Shown: positions 1 to 4,811, counted from the first letter of the stretch. The stretch: 5,100 nt of DNA from Candidatus Heimdallarchaeota archaeon (GCA_023135215.1 JAGLTP010000572.1:1-5100); one strand, 5' to 3'. Numbers and translations: made by a program. The notes: generated by a model not told the origin, from the sequence alone.

Positions 1-350
1 GCATCTCTTTCAATGAATTGGAATAATGGTCTTAAGAAGAAAACATGAAAGAAAGAGAATTTACCATAAGCTTGAATGCCAGGTGCTGCAACATCCAATT
101 CATCTTCAATTAGTGAGTATGCTCTTTTACCTTTTTCAGTTAGAAGATATCTTTTACTCGGATCTTGTGTAATGAGCTCTCCTAAAGTATCTATATGATG
201 ATAGAGAGTTCCTACCTTCATCTGAAATCTGGCTTGAATCTCTGTAAAGGAAACAACACGTTTTTCACCTATGTAAGATAATAGTTCTCTCCTAATTTCA
301 TTAGAAAGAGCTTTCCACAATTCAGGTGTTGTTCGTTTTTTTGAGCTCAT
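1..350 (-). CDS. Winged-helix (ArsR/PadR-like) transcriptional regulator, C-terminus cut by window edge
   Basis: Reading leftward from ATG at 350-348 gives 116 codons without a stop before the window ends. The N-terminal domain (about residues 9-82) is a classic winged helix: LWKALSNEIRRELLSYI is helix 1, VSFTEIQARF is helix 2, KVGTLYHHIDTLGEL is the recognition helix, and ITQDPSKRYLLTEKG is the wing followed by the last helix. This is the style of ArsR/PadR-like DNA-binding domains common in archaea. Residues 98-113 (FSFFHVFFLRPLFQFI) are strongly hydrophobic and could begin a membrane segment or dimerisation region, but the rest is missing. An in-frame TAA lies upstream with no other ATG between, so this start is well supported. 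It begins 49 nt after the cofH stop on the same strand and has its own possible TATA box, so it may or may not belong to the upstream operon. The target is unknown. Confidence 0.85.
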   Translation of the reverse strand, partial: MSSKKRTTPELWKALSNEIRRELLSYIGEKRVVSFTEIQARFQMKVGTLYHHIDTLGELITQDPSKRYLLTEKGKRAYSLIEDELDVAAPGIQAYGKFSFFHVFFLRPLFQFIERD

Positions 351-375
351 GTAACTATAACAAAGGTTGTCAGCA

Positions 376-387
376 TTAAATTTAAAA
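376..387 (-). promoter_or_regulatory. Possible TATA box for the winged-helix gene
   Basis: On the minus strand TTTTAAATTTAA lies with its centre about 31 nt before the ATG at 350, in the gap after the cofH stop. Archaeal TATA boxes sit about 25-30 nt before the transcription start, so this would give an almost leaderless mRNA. No good BRE precedes it, and AT-rich DNA produces such matches by chance. Confidence 0.35.
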
Positions 388-399
388 CTTGGCTTATTC

Positions 400-1527
400 T
401 TAATCGAATGTTTTTATCAGATTATATTCCGTATCTCTTTGAACTGGGATTCTATTTGCATCTCGAATCATATCTAAGAATTCTTCAACCGTTTTCTCTT
501 CCCCATATTGTCCCCCTGCACTTTTTGTTATTTGTTCTGAAAATAGTGTCCCTCCCATATCATTCACTCCCGAATTAAGAGTAACTTGAGCGAATTTTGG
601 CCCTAGTTTTACCCAAGAAGTTTGAATATTTGGTATAACCGTTCCTAGATACAATCTTGCAGTACTATAAAGAGCTAAATCGTGCATCCCAGTACTACTT
701 GGTCTAGCACCTAAGAATCTATATAACACCGTATTTGAATGGATAAACGGTAAAGGAACAAATTCTGTGAAACCTTGCGATATCTCTTGTATGTGTTTCA
801 ATAACACGAGATGTTCTGCTTCATCTTCAAGAGACTCCACATGGCCATACATCATTGTAGATGATGTTTTTAATCCGAGCTGATGAGCGGTGAGAATTAT
901 ATCGACCCATTGTTTAGTAGATATTTTTTCAGGGCAGATTATTCTTCGCACCTCATCTACTAGTATTTCAGCAGCAGTTCCAGGTATTGTCCCTAGTCCA
1001 TTTTTGATTAATTCTTTCAAGACATCTTCAACAGCTTCATTGGAAATTTGTGACATGTAAGCTATTTCTGCTGGAGAAAAACCATGAATATGTAATTGTT
1101 GAGATTTTTCTTTTATCGTTTTTAATATGTCCAGATAATAATCAAATGTTAAATCAGGATCTAAACCTCCTTGAATACAGATTTCCGTGCAACCTCGAGC
1201 TACTGCTTTCTCAACTTCAATAGCTATATCATCTAAAGTCATTCTACTTGATTTTTCTTTTGATGCATCATGATCAGCTCTAAAAGTGCAAAATCTACAT
1301 GAACCAATACAATATTGTGTAAAGTTAATATTCTGATTAATAACAAATGAAACGTTATCTCCAACTTGTTGAGCTCTTAATTCGTCTGCTAAAGAAGTTT
1401 GAATCCACAATTCCTTCCCCCTCTTACCTAACATATGCTTTAATTCATTTATATCCGTAGAATGTGTTTCGCGAAAAGAATGTAAATCAAACACATCATC
1501 GATTTTAGGTGGAGATAGTTTCTTCAT
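400..1527 (-). CDS. cofH: CofH: 5-amino-6-(D-ribitylamino)uracil--L-tyrosine 4-hydroxyphenyl transferase (Fo synthase subunit 2)
   Basis: Radical SAM enzyme that couples L-tyrosine to 5-amino-6-ribitylaminouracil; the product is cyclised by CofG to Fo, the F420 chromophore. With the ATG at 1527 the protein has 375 residues, normal for the family. It shows the 4Fe-4S/SAM cysteine motif CX3CX2C at Cys73, Cys77 and Cys80 (FTQYCIGSCRFCTFR), the GG motif (CIQGGLDPDL, about 117-126), HIHGFSPAEI, GTIPGTAAEIL, the hallmark TMMYGHVE (about 224-231) and GVNDMGGTLFSE (about 320-331). A TTG six codons upstream (1545) is possible, but the ATG has GAGG 12 nt before it, whereas nothing precedes the TTG. The start lies inside the end of cofG (23-nt overlap), which implies translational coupling. 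The related menaquinone enzymes MqnC/MqnE share the fold, but adjacency to cofG decides in favour of CofH. Confidence 0.96.
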   Translation of the reverse strand: MKKLSPPKIDDVFDLHSFRETHSTDINELKHMLGKRGKELWIQTSLADELRAQQVGDNVSFVINQNINFTQYCIGSCRFCTFRADHDASKEKSSRMTLDDIAIEVEKAVARGCTEICIQGGLDPDLTFDYYLDILKTIKEKSQQLHIHGFSPAEIAYMSQISNEAVEDVLKELIKNGLGTIPGTAAEILVDEVRRIICPEKISTKQWVDIILTAHQLGLKTSSTMMYGHVESLEDEAEHLVLLKHIQEISQGFTEFVPLPFIHSNTVLYRFLGARPSSTGMHDLALYSTARLYLGTVIPNIQTSWVKLGPKFAQVTLNSGVNDMGGTLFSEQITKSAGGQYGEEKTVEEFLDMIRDANRIPVQRDTEYNLIKTFD

Positions 1528-2590
1528 TTTGATAGTAATCCTCAATTATTTCGCGTATTCTACTGTTTAAATACTTTTCATATTGAGGATAAACAGGCAG
1601 TCTTTTTTGAAGAATATATGATTCCTTTTTGAGAATAGTTTTCAATTGTGATTCATTATGCCATTCCATCTCAGGATTAATGTAATCAATGGATACAGGA
1701 GATATACCCCCTAAATCATTTGCACCATACTTTAATGAAGCAACAATCCTATCCCTATTTAGATTAGGAGGAATTTGAATACTTACTTCGGGAGGTAAAA
1801 TCAATCTTGATAAAGAGATTGATAATAGAAATTCTTCAGCTGAGGGAGGAGGATGTTTCTCCATTGGAGTGTTAGGTTGGGGATTAAAGTTCTGTATTAT
1901 AACTTCCTGAATATGTTGATATTTCTTACTTATCTCACTGAGCTTTAGCAAAGAATCGATTCTTTCTTCCCATGTTTCCCCAATTCCTATCAGTAAACCA
2001 GTTGTAAATGGAATTTTGAGCTTTCCAGCATTTTCAATTACCTTTAACCGAGTTTCAGGATCTTTTCCAGGAGATAAGAAATGAGGTTGATCTTTGTTTA
2101 GAAACCTAGAACTACTAGTTTCCAACATCAATCCTAAGCTCGCATTGTATTCTTTCAATATACTTAGTTCCTCAAATGATAAAACACCTAGATTGGAATG
2201 TGGAAGAAGTTTTTCCTCCAATGCCAGATTACACAGATATTTCACATATTCAACAGTAGAAGAGAGATTGATACTATTAAGAAATTTTTTAGCACTCTCG
2301 TATTTTTCTTCAGGTTTTTCTCCTAAAGTAATTAAAACTTCAATGCTTTTCGTATTTTTAGCTTCTATTAGAATCTCACTAAAACCTTCGGGGGTTATCC
2401 AACTATTTGGATCATCAGACACAAAACCACAGTAGCCACATCTGTTTCTACACTGGTGTGTAACTGGAACAAAGATATTTCTGGAATAAGTTACGGTTTG
2501 ATTGTAAATTTGATTTTTCTTTTCGTAAGCCTGGTTGACTAATTCTTCCTTATCTTCTCTGAGTAAAGAAAGAAAATAATCTTTATCCAT
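1505..2590 (-). CDS. cofG: CofG: 7,8-didemethyl-8-hydroxy-5-deazariboflavin (Fo) synthase, subunit 1
   Basis: Radical SAM enzyme that closes the deazaflavin ring on the CofH product to form Fo, which later enzymes (not in this window) turn into F420. The 361-residue protein is full length. Motifs seen: the CX3CX2C cluster ligands Cys47, Cys51 and Cys54 within TYSRNIFVPVTHQCRNRCGYCGF, the CofG signature TLGEKPE (about 88-94), HSNLGVL (about 131-137), LMLETSSSRF, HFLSPGKDPETRLKVIENAG, QNFNPQPNTPM, IQIPPNLNRDR, and GANDLGGISPVSIDYINPE near residue 289. The preferred ATG (2590-2588) overlaps the TGA of arfC by one base (TGATG), a classic coupling junction; a GTG one codon earlier is the alternative. 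No useful Shine-Dalgarno site precedes it. Its 3' end overlaps the start of cofH. Identification is very secure from the GEKPE and GANDLGGISPV signatures together with the neighbouring cofH. Confidence 0.97.
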   Translation of the reverse strand: MDKDYFLSLLREDKEELVNQAYEKKNQIYNQTVTYSRNIFVPVTHQCRNRCGYCGFVSDDPNSWITPEGFSEILIEAKNTKSIEVLITLGEKPEEKYESAKKFLNSINLSSTVEYVKYLCNLALEEKLLPHSNLGVLSFEELSILKEYNASLGLMLETSSSRFLNKDQPHFLSPGKDPETRLKVIENAGKLKIPFTTGLLIGIGETWEERIDSLLKLSEISKKYQHIQEVIIQNFNPQPNTPMEKHPPPSAEEFLLSISLSRLILPPEVSIQIPPNLNRDRIVASLKYGANDLGGISPVSIDYINPEMEWHNESQLKTILKKESYILQKRLPVYPQYEKYLNSRIREIIEDYYQNEETIST

Positions 2591-3273
2591 CACTTATCAT
2601 CTTTCTGTGGTTTTATTGTCAGTAAAAAGCCTTCATCAAGTTTTTCAATCTTGGTGATATTGAAAATATTTGTGTCATCAATATCATCGATTACAATTTC
2701 AGCATATAGTAGTTTAGCTTTTTTAGTACCAGCAAAAACTGGAGCATAAAAGATATACATCGTGTCAAATAATTCTAATTTGATAAATTGGGTGATAATT
2801 GCTGATCCTCCTTCTACAAGCAGTTTTTTTACTTCAAAGTCGCTTTTTAAGATATGCAAAATTTGCCTTAAATCGAGAAATTTCGTTTCTTCTTTAGTAT
2901 CAACTGGAATAACATTGACCTTTAGATCTGTTAGCTTCTTTTTCTTTTCTTCTGGACAATTTTTCGATGTAAAAATCACTGTGGGAATTGATTCTTGTTT
3001 GTCTAAGACTTGAGCAGATAAAGGTGTCCTACATTTCGAATCCAATACTAATCTTAACGGGGGAGTATCTCTGGGTTTTACATATCTTACAGTTAACAAA
3101 GAGTCATCTTTGATAATAGTATTAACACCAACAAGTATTGCATCAACTGAATTTCTTAATTTATGAACCCTAAGCCAATCTTCAGTTGTTGACAATATTA
3201 GAGCACCTTTATTTGATGCAATTACTCCATCCAAGGAGCACGCTACATTAATGATTACTTCTGGTCTTTCCAT
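2590..3273 (-). CDS. arfC: ArfC-type 2,5-diamino-6-ribosylamino-4(3H)-pyrimidinone 5'-phosphate reductase (RibD C-terminal domain)
   Basis: NAD(P)H-dependent reductase that opens and reduces the ribose of the diaminopyrimidinone phosphate to a ribitylamino side chain, in the shared early part of riboflavin and Fo synthesis. The 227-residue protein is a stand-alone RibD C-terminal (DHFR-like) domain, the usual archaeal/fungal Rib7 size, with no fused deaminase domain. Visible motifs: INVACSLDGVIA (about 8-19), STTEDWLRVHKLRNSVDAILVGVNT with KDDSLLTVR following (about 28-63), LRLVLDSKCRTPLSAQVL, LLVEGGSAI (about 151-159) and APVFAG (about 177-182). The ATG lies inside the 3' end of the amidohydrolase gene (19-nt overlap) and the stop overlaps the cofG start. 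Its product lies two steps (deamination, dephosphorylation) before the CofH substrate, so linkage to cofG/cofH makes biochemical sense. No strong Shine-Dalgarno site is present, so coupling is likely. Confidence 0.92.
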   Translation of the reverse strand: MERPEVIINVACSLDGVIASNKGALILSTTEDWLRVHKLRNSVDAILVGVNTIIKDDSLLTVRYVKPRDTPPLRLVLDSKCRTPLSAQVLDKQESIPTVIFTSKNCPEEKKKKLTDLKVNVIPVDTKEETKFLDLRQILHILKSDFEVKKLLVEGGSAIITQFIKLELFDTMYIFYAPVFAGTKKAKLLYAEIVIDDIDDTNIFNITKIEKLDEGFLLTIKPQKDDK

Positions 3274-4406
3274 TTTACTATCTTTCCATTATACATTTGA
3301 AATCTTATGTCAGTTGGTTCTGCACGCATAGTTATCGCCGCATAAATATCCTTTGAGAACTTTAAATTAGGATTATTCATATCTATTCCAACAAGATCTG
3401 CAGCATATCCCTTTTCGATCTGTCCAATTTTCTTTTTTGTTAATAATCCGGGGTTAACAGTTACAGCTTTTAGAATATCTTTGGGGAGTACAGTTTGACT
3501 ATTAATTCTTGCAGTATATAGTGTAAGAGACATCAGACGGAATGGATTTGGGTTATTTGTAAGAACATTGTCTGTACCTAATCCTAGTAAAATCCCCTTT
3601 TTCAAAATTGATTCAATTGGTGGAAATTTGAGATTATAATAAATATTAGAGATAGGACAACATACCACTCCCATATTATTTTGTTTTAGTATAGATAGAT
3701 CGTCATCATTCGCATATGTTCCATGAACAATGTAATCAAACATCGAGTATTTGGAGCAGAGTTCTATATCACTCTTTTCGTAGAGAGAGAGAGAACGTGC
3801 AATAACATCTTCTGATTCTGATGCATGAATTGATATTAGTTTTTCAGGATTTTTTTCTTTTAGGAGTTTGATAATTTTTACATTGTCTTGATTAAATGAG
3901 AAAATATCTGCAAAACCTAATCCATCCCCTTCATTAAAAATATCAGTTAGAAAATCATCCTCTGTAGGACGACCTAAAATTATCCCTCTTATAGGAAATT
4001 CAGATAGTTCGTCTCTAAGTAAATTGATACCTAACAATCCTTCTTCTCGAAAATCAATAAAGGATGTATAGCCATTTTGTACCAACATTTCCAGAGCATT
4101 TCTTATACTATCAATTTTCTCTTCTTTTGAGCTAATACTAAATTTCTTGTGTTTTATTCCCTTGGGCCCAACAGTATCCTCAAGGGACAAGTTATAGGCT
4201 TGATCTTTAAGAAACGCATCACCCACATGAATATGAGAATTAACAAATCCTGGAATTAGAAGATATGAAGGGGGTAATGTATACTCTGCAGGTTTTCTTT
4301 CTTTGGAGATACTCATTATAGCTCCTCTCTCATCTATCTGAATGAGAACATCCTCCATAAGTTGCAAATCAGGACCAATTAAGGCATTTGCACGCACAGT
4401 AACCAT
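3255..4406 (-). CDS. Metal-dependent amidohydrolase / nucleobase-type deaminase (COG0402 family), candidate pyrimidine deaminase of the Fo/riboflavin route
   Basis: A 383-residue amidohydrolase-superfamily protein with a small N-terminal beta part, a TIM barrel and a C-terminal return to the beta part. All expected metal and catalytic residues of the cytosine/adenosine deaminase branch are visible: His58 and His60 in LLIPGFVNSHIHVGD, His194 and Glu197 in SIHASESED, His228 in YIVHGTYA, and Asp279 in LGLGTDN. The segment GDAFLKD...LEDTVGPKGIKHKKF, together with IDFREEGLLG and DGLG, resembles from memory an archaeal subfamily distinct from typical 5-methylthioadenosine/SAH deaminases, which are also longer. 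It opens the operon and overlaps arfC by 19 nt. By position it may deaminate 2,5-diamino-6-ribitylamino-pyrimidinone 5'-phosphate; deamination of 5'-deoxyadenosine from CofG/CofH is the main alternative. No Shine-Dalgarno site is seen; a TATA-like box about 29 nt before the ATG suggests a near-leaderless mRNA. Family sure, substrate unproven. Confidence 0.9.
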   Translation of the reverse strand: MVTVRANALIGPDLQLMEDVLIQIDERGAIMSISKERKPAEYTLPPSYLLIPGFVNSHIHVGDAFLKDQAYNLSLEDTVGPKGIKHKKFSISSKEEKIDSIRNALEMLVQNGYTSFIDFREEGLLGINLLRDELSEFPIRGIILGRPTEDDFLTDIFNEGDGLGFADIFSFNQDNVKIIKLLKEKNPEKLISIHASESEDVIARSLSLYEKSDIELCSKYSMFDYIVHGTYANDDDLSILKQNNMGVVCCPISNIYYNLKFPPIESILKKGILLGLGTDNVLTNNPNPFRLMSLTLYTARINSQTVLPKDILKAVTVNPGLLTKKKIGQIEKGYAADLVGIDMNNPNLKFSKDIYAAITMRAEPTDIRFQMYNGKIVKWKDQK

Positions 4407-4430
4407 TTTTCACTACAGAGTGTTCCTTTG

Positions 4431-4440
4431 TATGTATTAA
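4431..4440 (-). promoter_or_regulatory. Probable TATA box of the amidohydrolase-arfC-cofG-cofH operon
   Basis: TTAATACATA on the minus strand is centred about 29 nt before the ATG at 4406. With normal archaeal spacing, transcription would start at or a few bases before the start codon, giving a leaderless or near-leaderless message. That agrees with the lack of a Shine-Dalgarno site. The BRE position is not a clear match. Confidence 0.4.
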
Positions 4441-4480
4441 GACTTTTTGGAAAACGAAGAAAAATATGACATTCATTTTG

Positions 4481-4489
4481 TATATTAAT
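4481..4489 (+). promoter_or_regulatory. Weak candidate TATA box reading into the structured island
   Basis: TATATTAAT on the plus strand would place a transcription start near 4510, just before the first hairpin of the structured island. No BRE is recognisable and the region is AT-rich, so this is only a candidate. Confidence 0.2.
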
Positions 4490-4509
4490 GAGAAGGAAGA
4501 AGAAAATGC

Positions 4510-4515
4510 AAAAAA
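4510..4515 (-). terminator. Possible U-rich terminator, minus strand
   Basis: Six Ts followed by GCATTTTCTTCTTCCTTCTC on the minus strand. Archaeal transcription commonly ends at such U-rich tracts. It lies about 17 nt after the palindrome at 4532-4555 and would end a minus-strand RNA from the island before the operon promoter. It is not intrinsically decisive. Confidence 0.3.
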
Positions 4516-4531
4516 CATTAGATTTATGATG

Positions 4532-4555
4532 AGATTTTGTTTTGAAACAAAATCT
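4532..4555. repeat. 24-nt palindrome with 11-bp arms
   Basis: AGATTTTGTTT (4532-4542) is followed by TG and then AAACAAAATCT (4545-4555), an exact reverse complement. With only two central bases it looks more like an operator for a dimeric regulator than an ideal RNA hairpin, though a 10-bp stem with a TTGA loop is possible. It lies about 126 bp upstream of the amidohydrolase start and about 300 bp from EF-2. Confidence 0.75.
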
Positions 4556-4601
4556 ATCTTAGTTTGGATTCCTGTTGGATATCTAAACAAAGTGGGTACA
4601 T
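4554..4601 (-). other. Possible 15-codon small ORF with a full Shine-Dalgarno site
   Basis: On the minus strand AGGAGG (4614-4609) stands seven bases before ATG (4601-4599), which opens MYPLCLDIQQESKLR and a TAG. The only full Shine-Dalgarno match I noticed in this window is here. The start codon and part of the site fall inside the GGGTAC/GTACCC hairpin, and the stop codon abuts the palindrome. It could be a leader peptide if the operon transcript begins further upstream, or chance. Confidence 0.2.
4562..4588 (+). other. Stem-loop, 11 bp with one bulge
   Basis: GTTTGGAT (4562-4569) pairs with ATCTAAAC (4581-4588), and TCC (4570-4572) pairs with GGA (4577-4579) around a TGTT loop, leaving a single bulged T at 4580. 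One of the eleven pairs is G-T (4566/4584), acceptable only in plus-strand RNA. Confidence 0.5.
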
Positions 4602-4610
4602 CACGTACCC
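4594..4610. other. GGGTAC/GTACCC hairpin with competing pairing
   Basis: GGGTAC (4594-4599) and GTACCC (4605-4610) form a six-pair stem with a five-base loop. The same GGG can instead pair in AAGTGGG (4590-4596) with CCCA plus CTT (4621-4624, 4627-4629; two-base bulge), so two mutually exclusive folds exist. Confidence 0.5.
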
Positions 4611-4654
4611 TCCTACCCCGCCCACACTTCTTTTCAGAAATGTTTACGGATTGC

Positions 4655-4662
4655 TTTTTTTT
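4655..4662 (+). terminator. Possible U-rich terminator, plus strand
   Basis: A run of eight Ts followed by GCAG and the pyrimidine tract TTCTTCCTTCT. It would end plus-strand transcription leaving the structured island before the EF-2 promoter. It mirrors the T6 tract at the other end of the island. Confidence 0.35.
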
Positions 4663-4682
4663 GCAGTTCTTCCTTCTGTGGA

Positions 4683-4718
4683 TGTAGACTCAAAGTCATC
4701 AAAAGATGCTTGTCTACA
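4683..4718. other. 36-nt bulged hairpin
   Basis: TGTAGAC (4683-4689) pairs with GTCTACA (4712-4718); inside, AAG (4693-4695) pairs with CTT (4709-4711) and CATC (4697-4700) with GATG (4705-4708) around an AAAA loop. The bulges (TCA and T) are both on the left side. This gives fourteen Watson-Crick pairs on either strand. It lies where a minus-strand RNA driven from 4743-4751 would begin, and upstream of the EF-2 promoter. Confidence 0.5.
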
Positions 4719-4742
4719 ATCCTAAGAAAACATTGATAATTC

Positions 4743-4752
4743 TATATATAAA
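4743..4752. promoter_or_regulatory. TATATATAAA, candidate TATA box, orientation unclear
   Basis: The near-symmetrical TATATATA could serve plus-strand transcription (a second, longer EF-2 leader starting near 4775) or minus-strand transcription starting near 4720, at the edge of the bulged hairpin. No BRE is clear in either direction. Confidence 0.25.
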
Positions 4753-4798
4753 CTCAATATTTTTAGATTGTGTAGATTAAATAAAAAACATAAGAATC

Positions 4799-4811
4799 AG
4801 TAAATTTATAA
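4799..4811 (+). promoter_or_regulatory. BRE and TATA box of the EF-2 gene
   Basis: AGTAAA (4799-4804) fits the archaeal BRE pattern RNWAAW and is followed directly by TTTATAA (4805-4811). Standard spacing puts the transcription start near 4833, leaving a leader of about 22 nt that carries GTGAT, a partial Shine-Dalgarno site, four bases before the EF-2 ATG. Confidence 0.55.

Larger units (their letters stand above)
4510..4662 (+). ncRNA. Candidate structured non-coding RNA (strand uncertain)
   Basis: This stretch has no convincing gene and lies between two divergent genes. It contains three consecutive stem-loops (4532-4555, 4562-4588, 4594-4610) and a C-rich tail. The segment 4591-4630 is 60 percent G+C (24 of 40 bases) in surroundings that are strikingly AT-rich, a known hallmark of RNA genes in AT-rich archaea. 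The middle stem has a G-T pair (4566/4584) that is a tolerated wobble only in plus-strand RNA and an A-C mismatch in minus-strand RNA, favouring plus. A T8 run at 4655-4662 could end that RNA. The opposite strand also offers a promoter-like TATATATA (4743-4751) and a T6 end signal, so strand is open. It does not match tRNA, 5S rRNA, SRP RNA, RNase P RNA or C/D box RNA as far as I can tell. A regulatory DNA region is the alternative. Confidence 0.3.
4491..4677. repeat. Interrupted inverted repeat framing the structured island
   Basis: The left arm (4491-4515) has AGAAGGAAGAA, a 5-nt spacer, then TGCAAAAAA. Reading the right arm (4677-4657) on the minus strand gives AGAAGGAAGAA, one base, then TGCAAAAAA. 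Twenty bases therefore match in the same order with a 4-nt length difference in the spacer. Each arm read outward from the island is a T-run followed by a pyrimidine tract, like archaeal transcription end signals. Purine bias raises the chance of coincidence. Confidence 0.45.

Noticed and set aside
2094..2435. Plus-strand open frame of 113 codons
   Set aside because: It lies wholly inside cofG on the other strand; the cofG protein has all its family motifs, and the antisense product has no recognisable feature.
2762..3013. Plus-strand open frame of 83 codons
   Set aside because: It is antisense to arfC, of low complexity (Ser/Phe runs) and has no plausible start signals.
4526..4532. ATGATGA, a perfect C box, suggesting a C/D box guide RNA
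   Set aside because: No CTGA box D follows within the 50-70 nt typical of archaeal C/D RNAs, and the C box runs into the palindrome.
4369..4590. Minus-strand open frame of 73 codons overlapping the amidohydrolase start
   Set aside because: It starts with TTG, covers the operon's TATA box and the palindrome, has a Phe-rich translation typical of AT-rich non-coding DNA, and lacks a ribosome site.
4532..4625. Possible replication origin: palindrome plus G-rich run recalling ORB elements
   Set aside because: No repeated ORB-like motif and no orc1/cdc6 gene is seen here; one palindrome and one G-run are not enough.
4466..4687. Plus-strand open frame of 73 codons in the intergenic region
   Set aside because: It runs through all the hairpins, has no ribosome site, and its composition looks like translated non-coding DNA.
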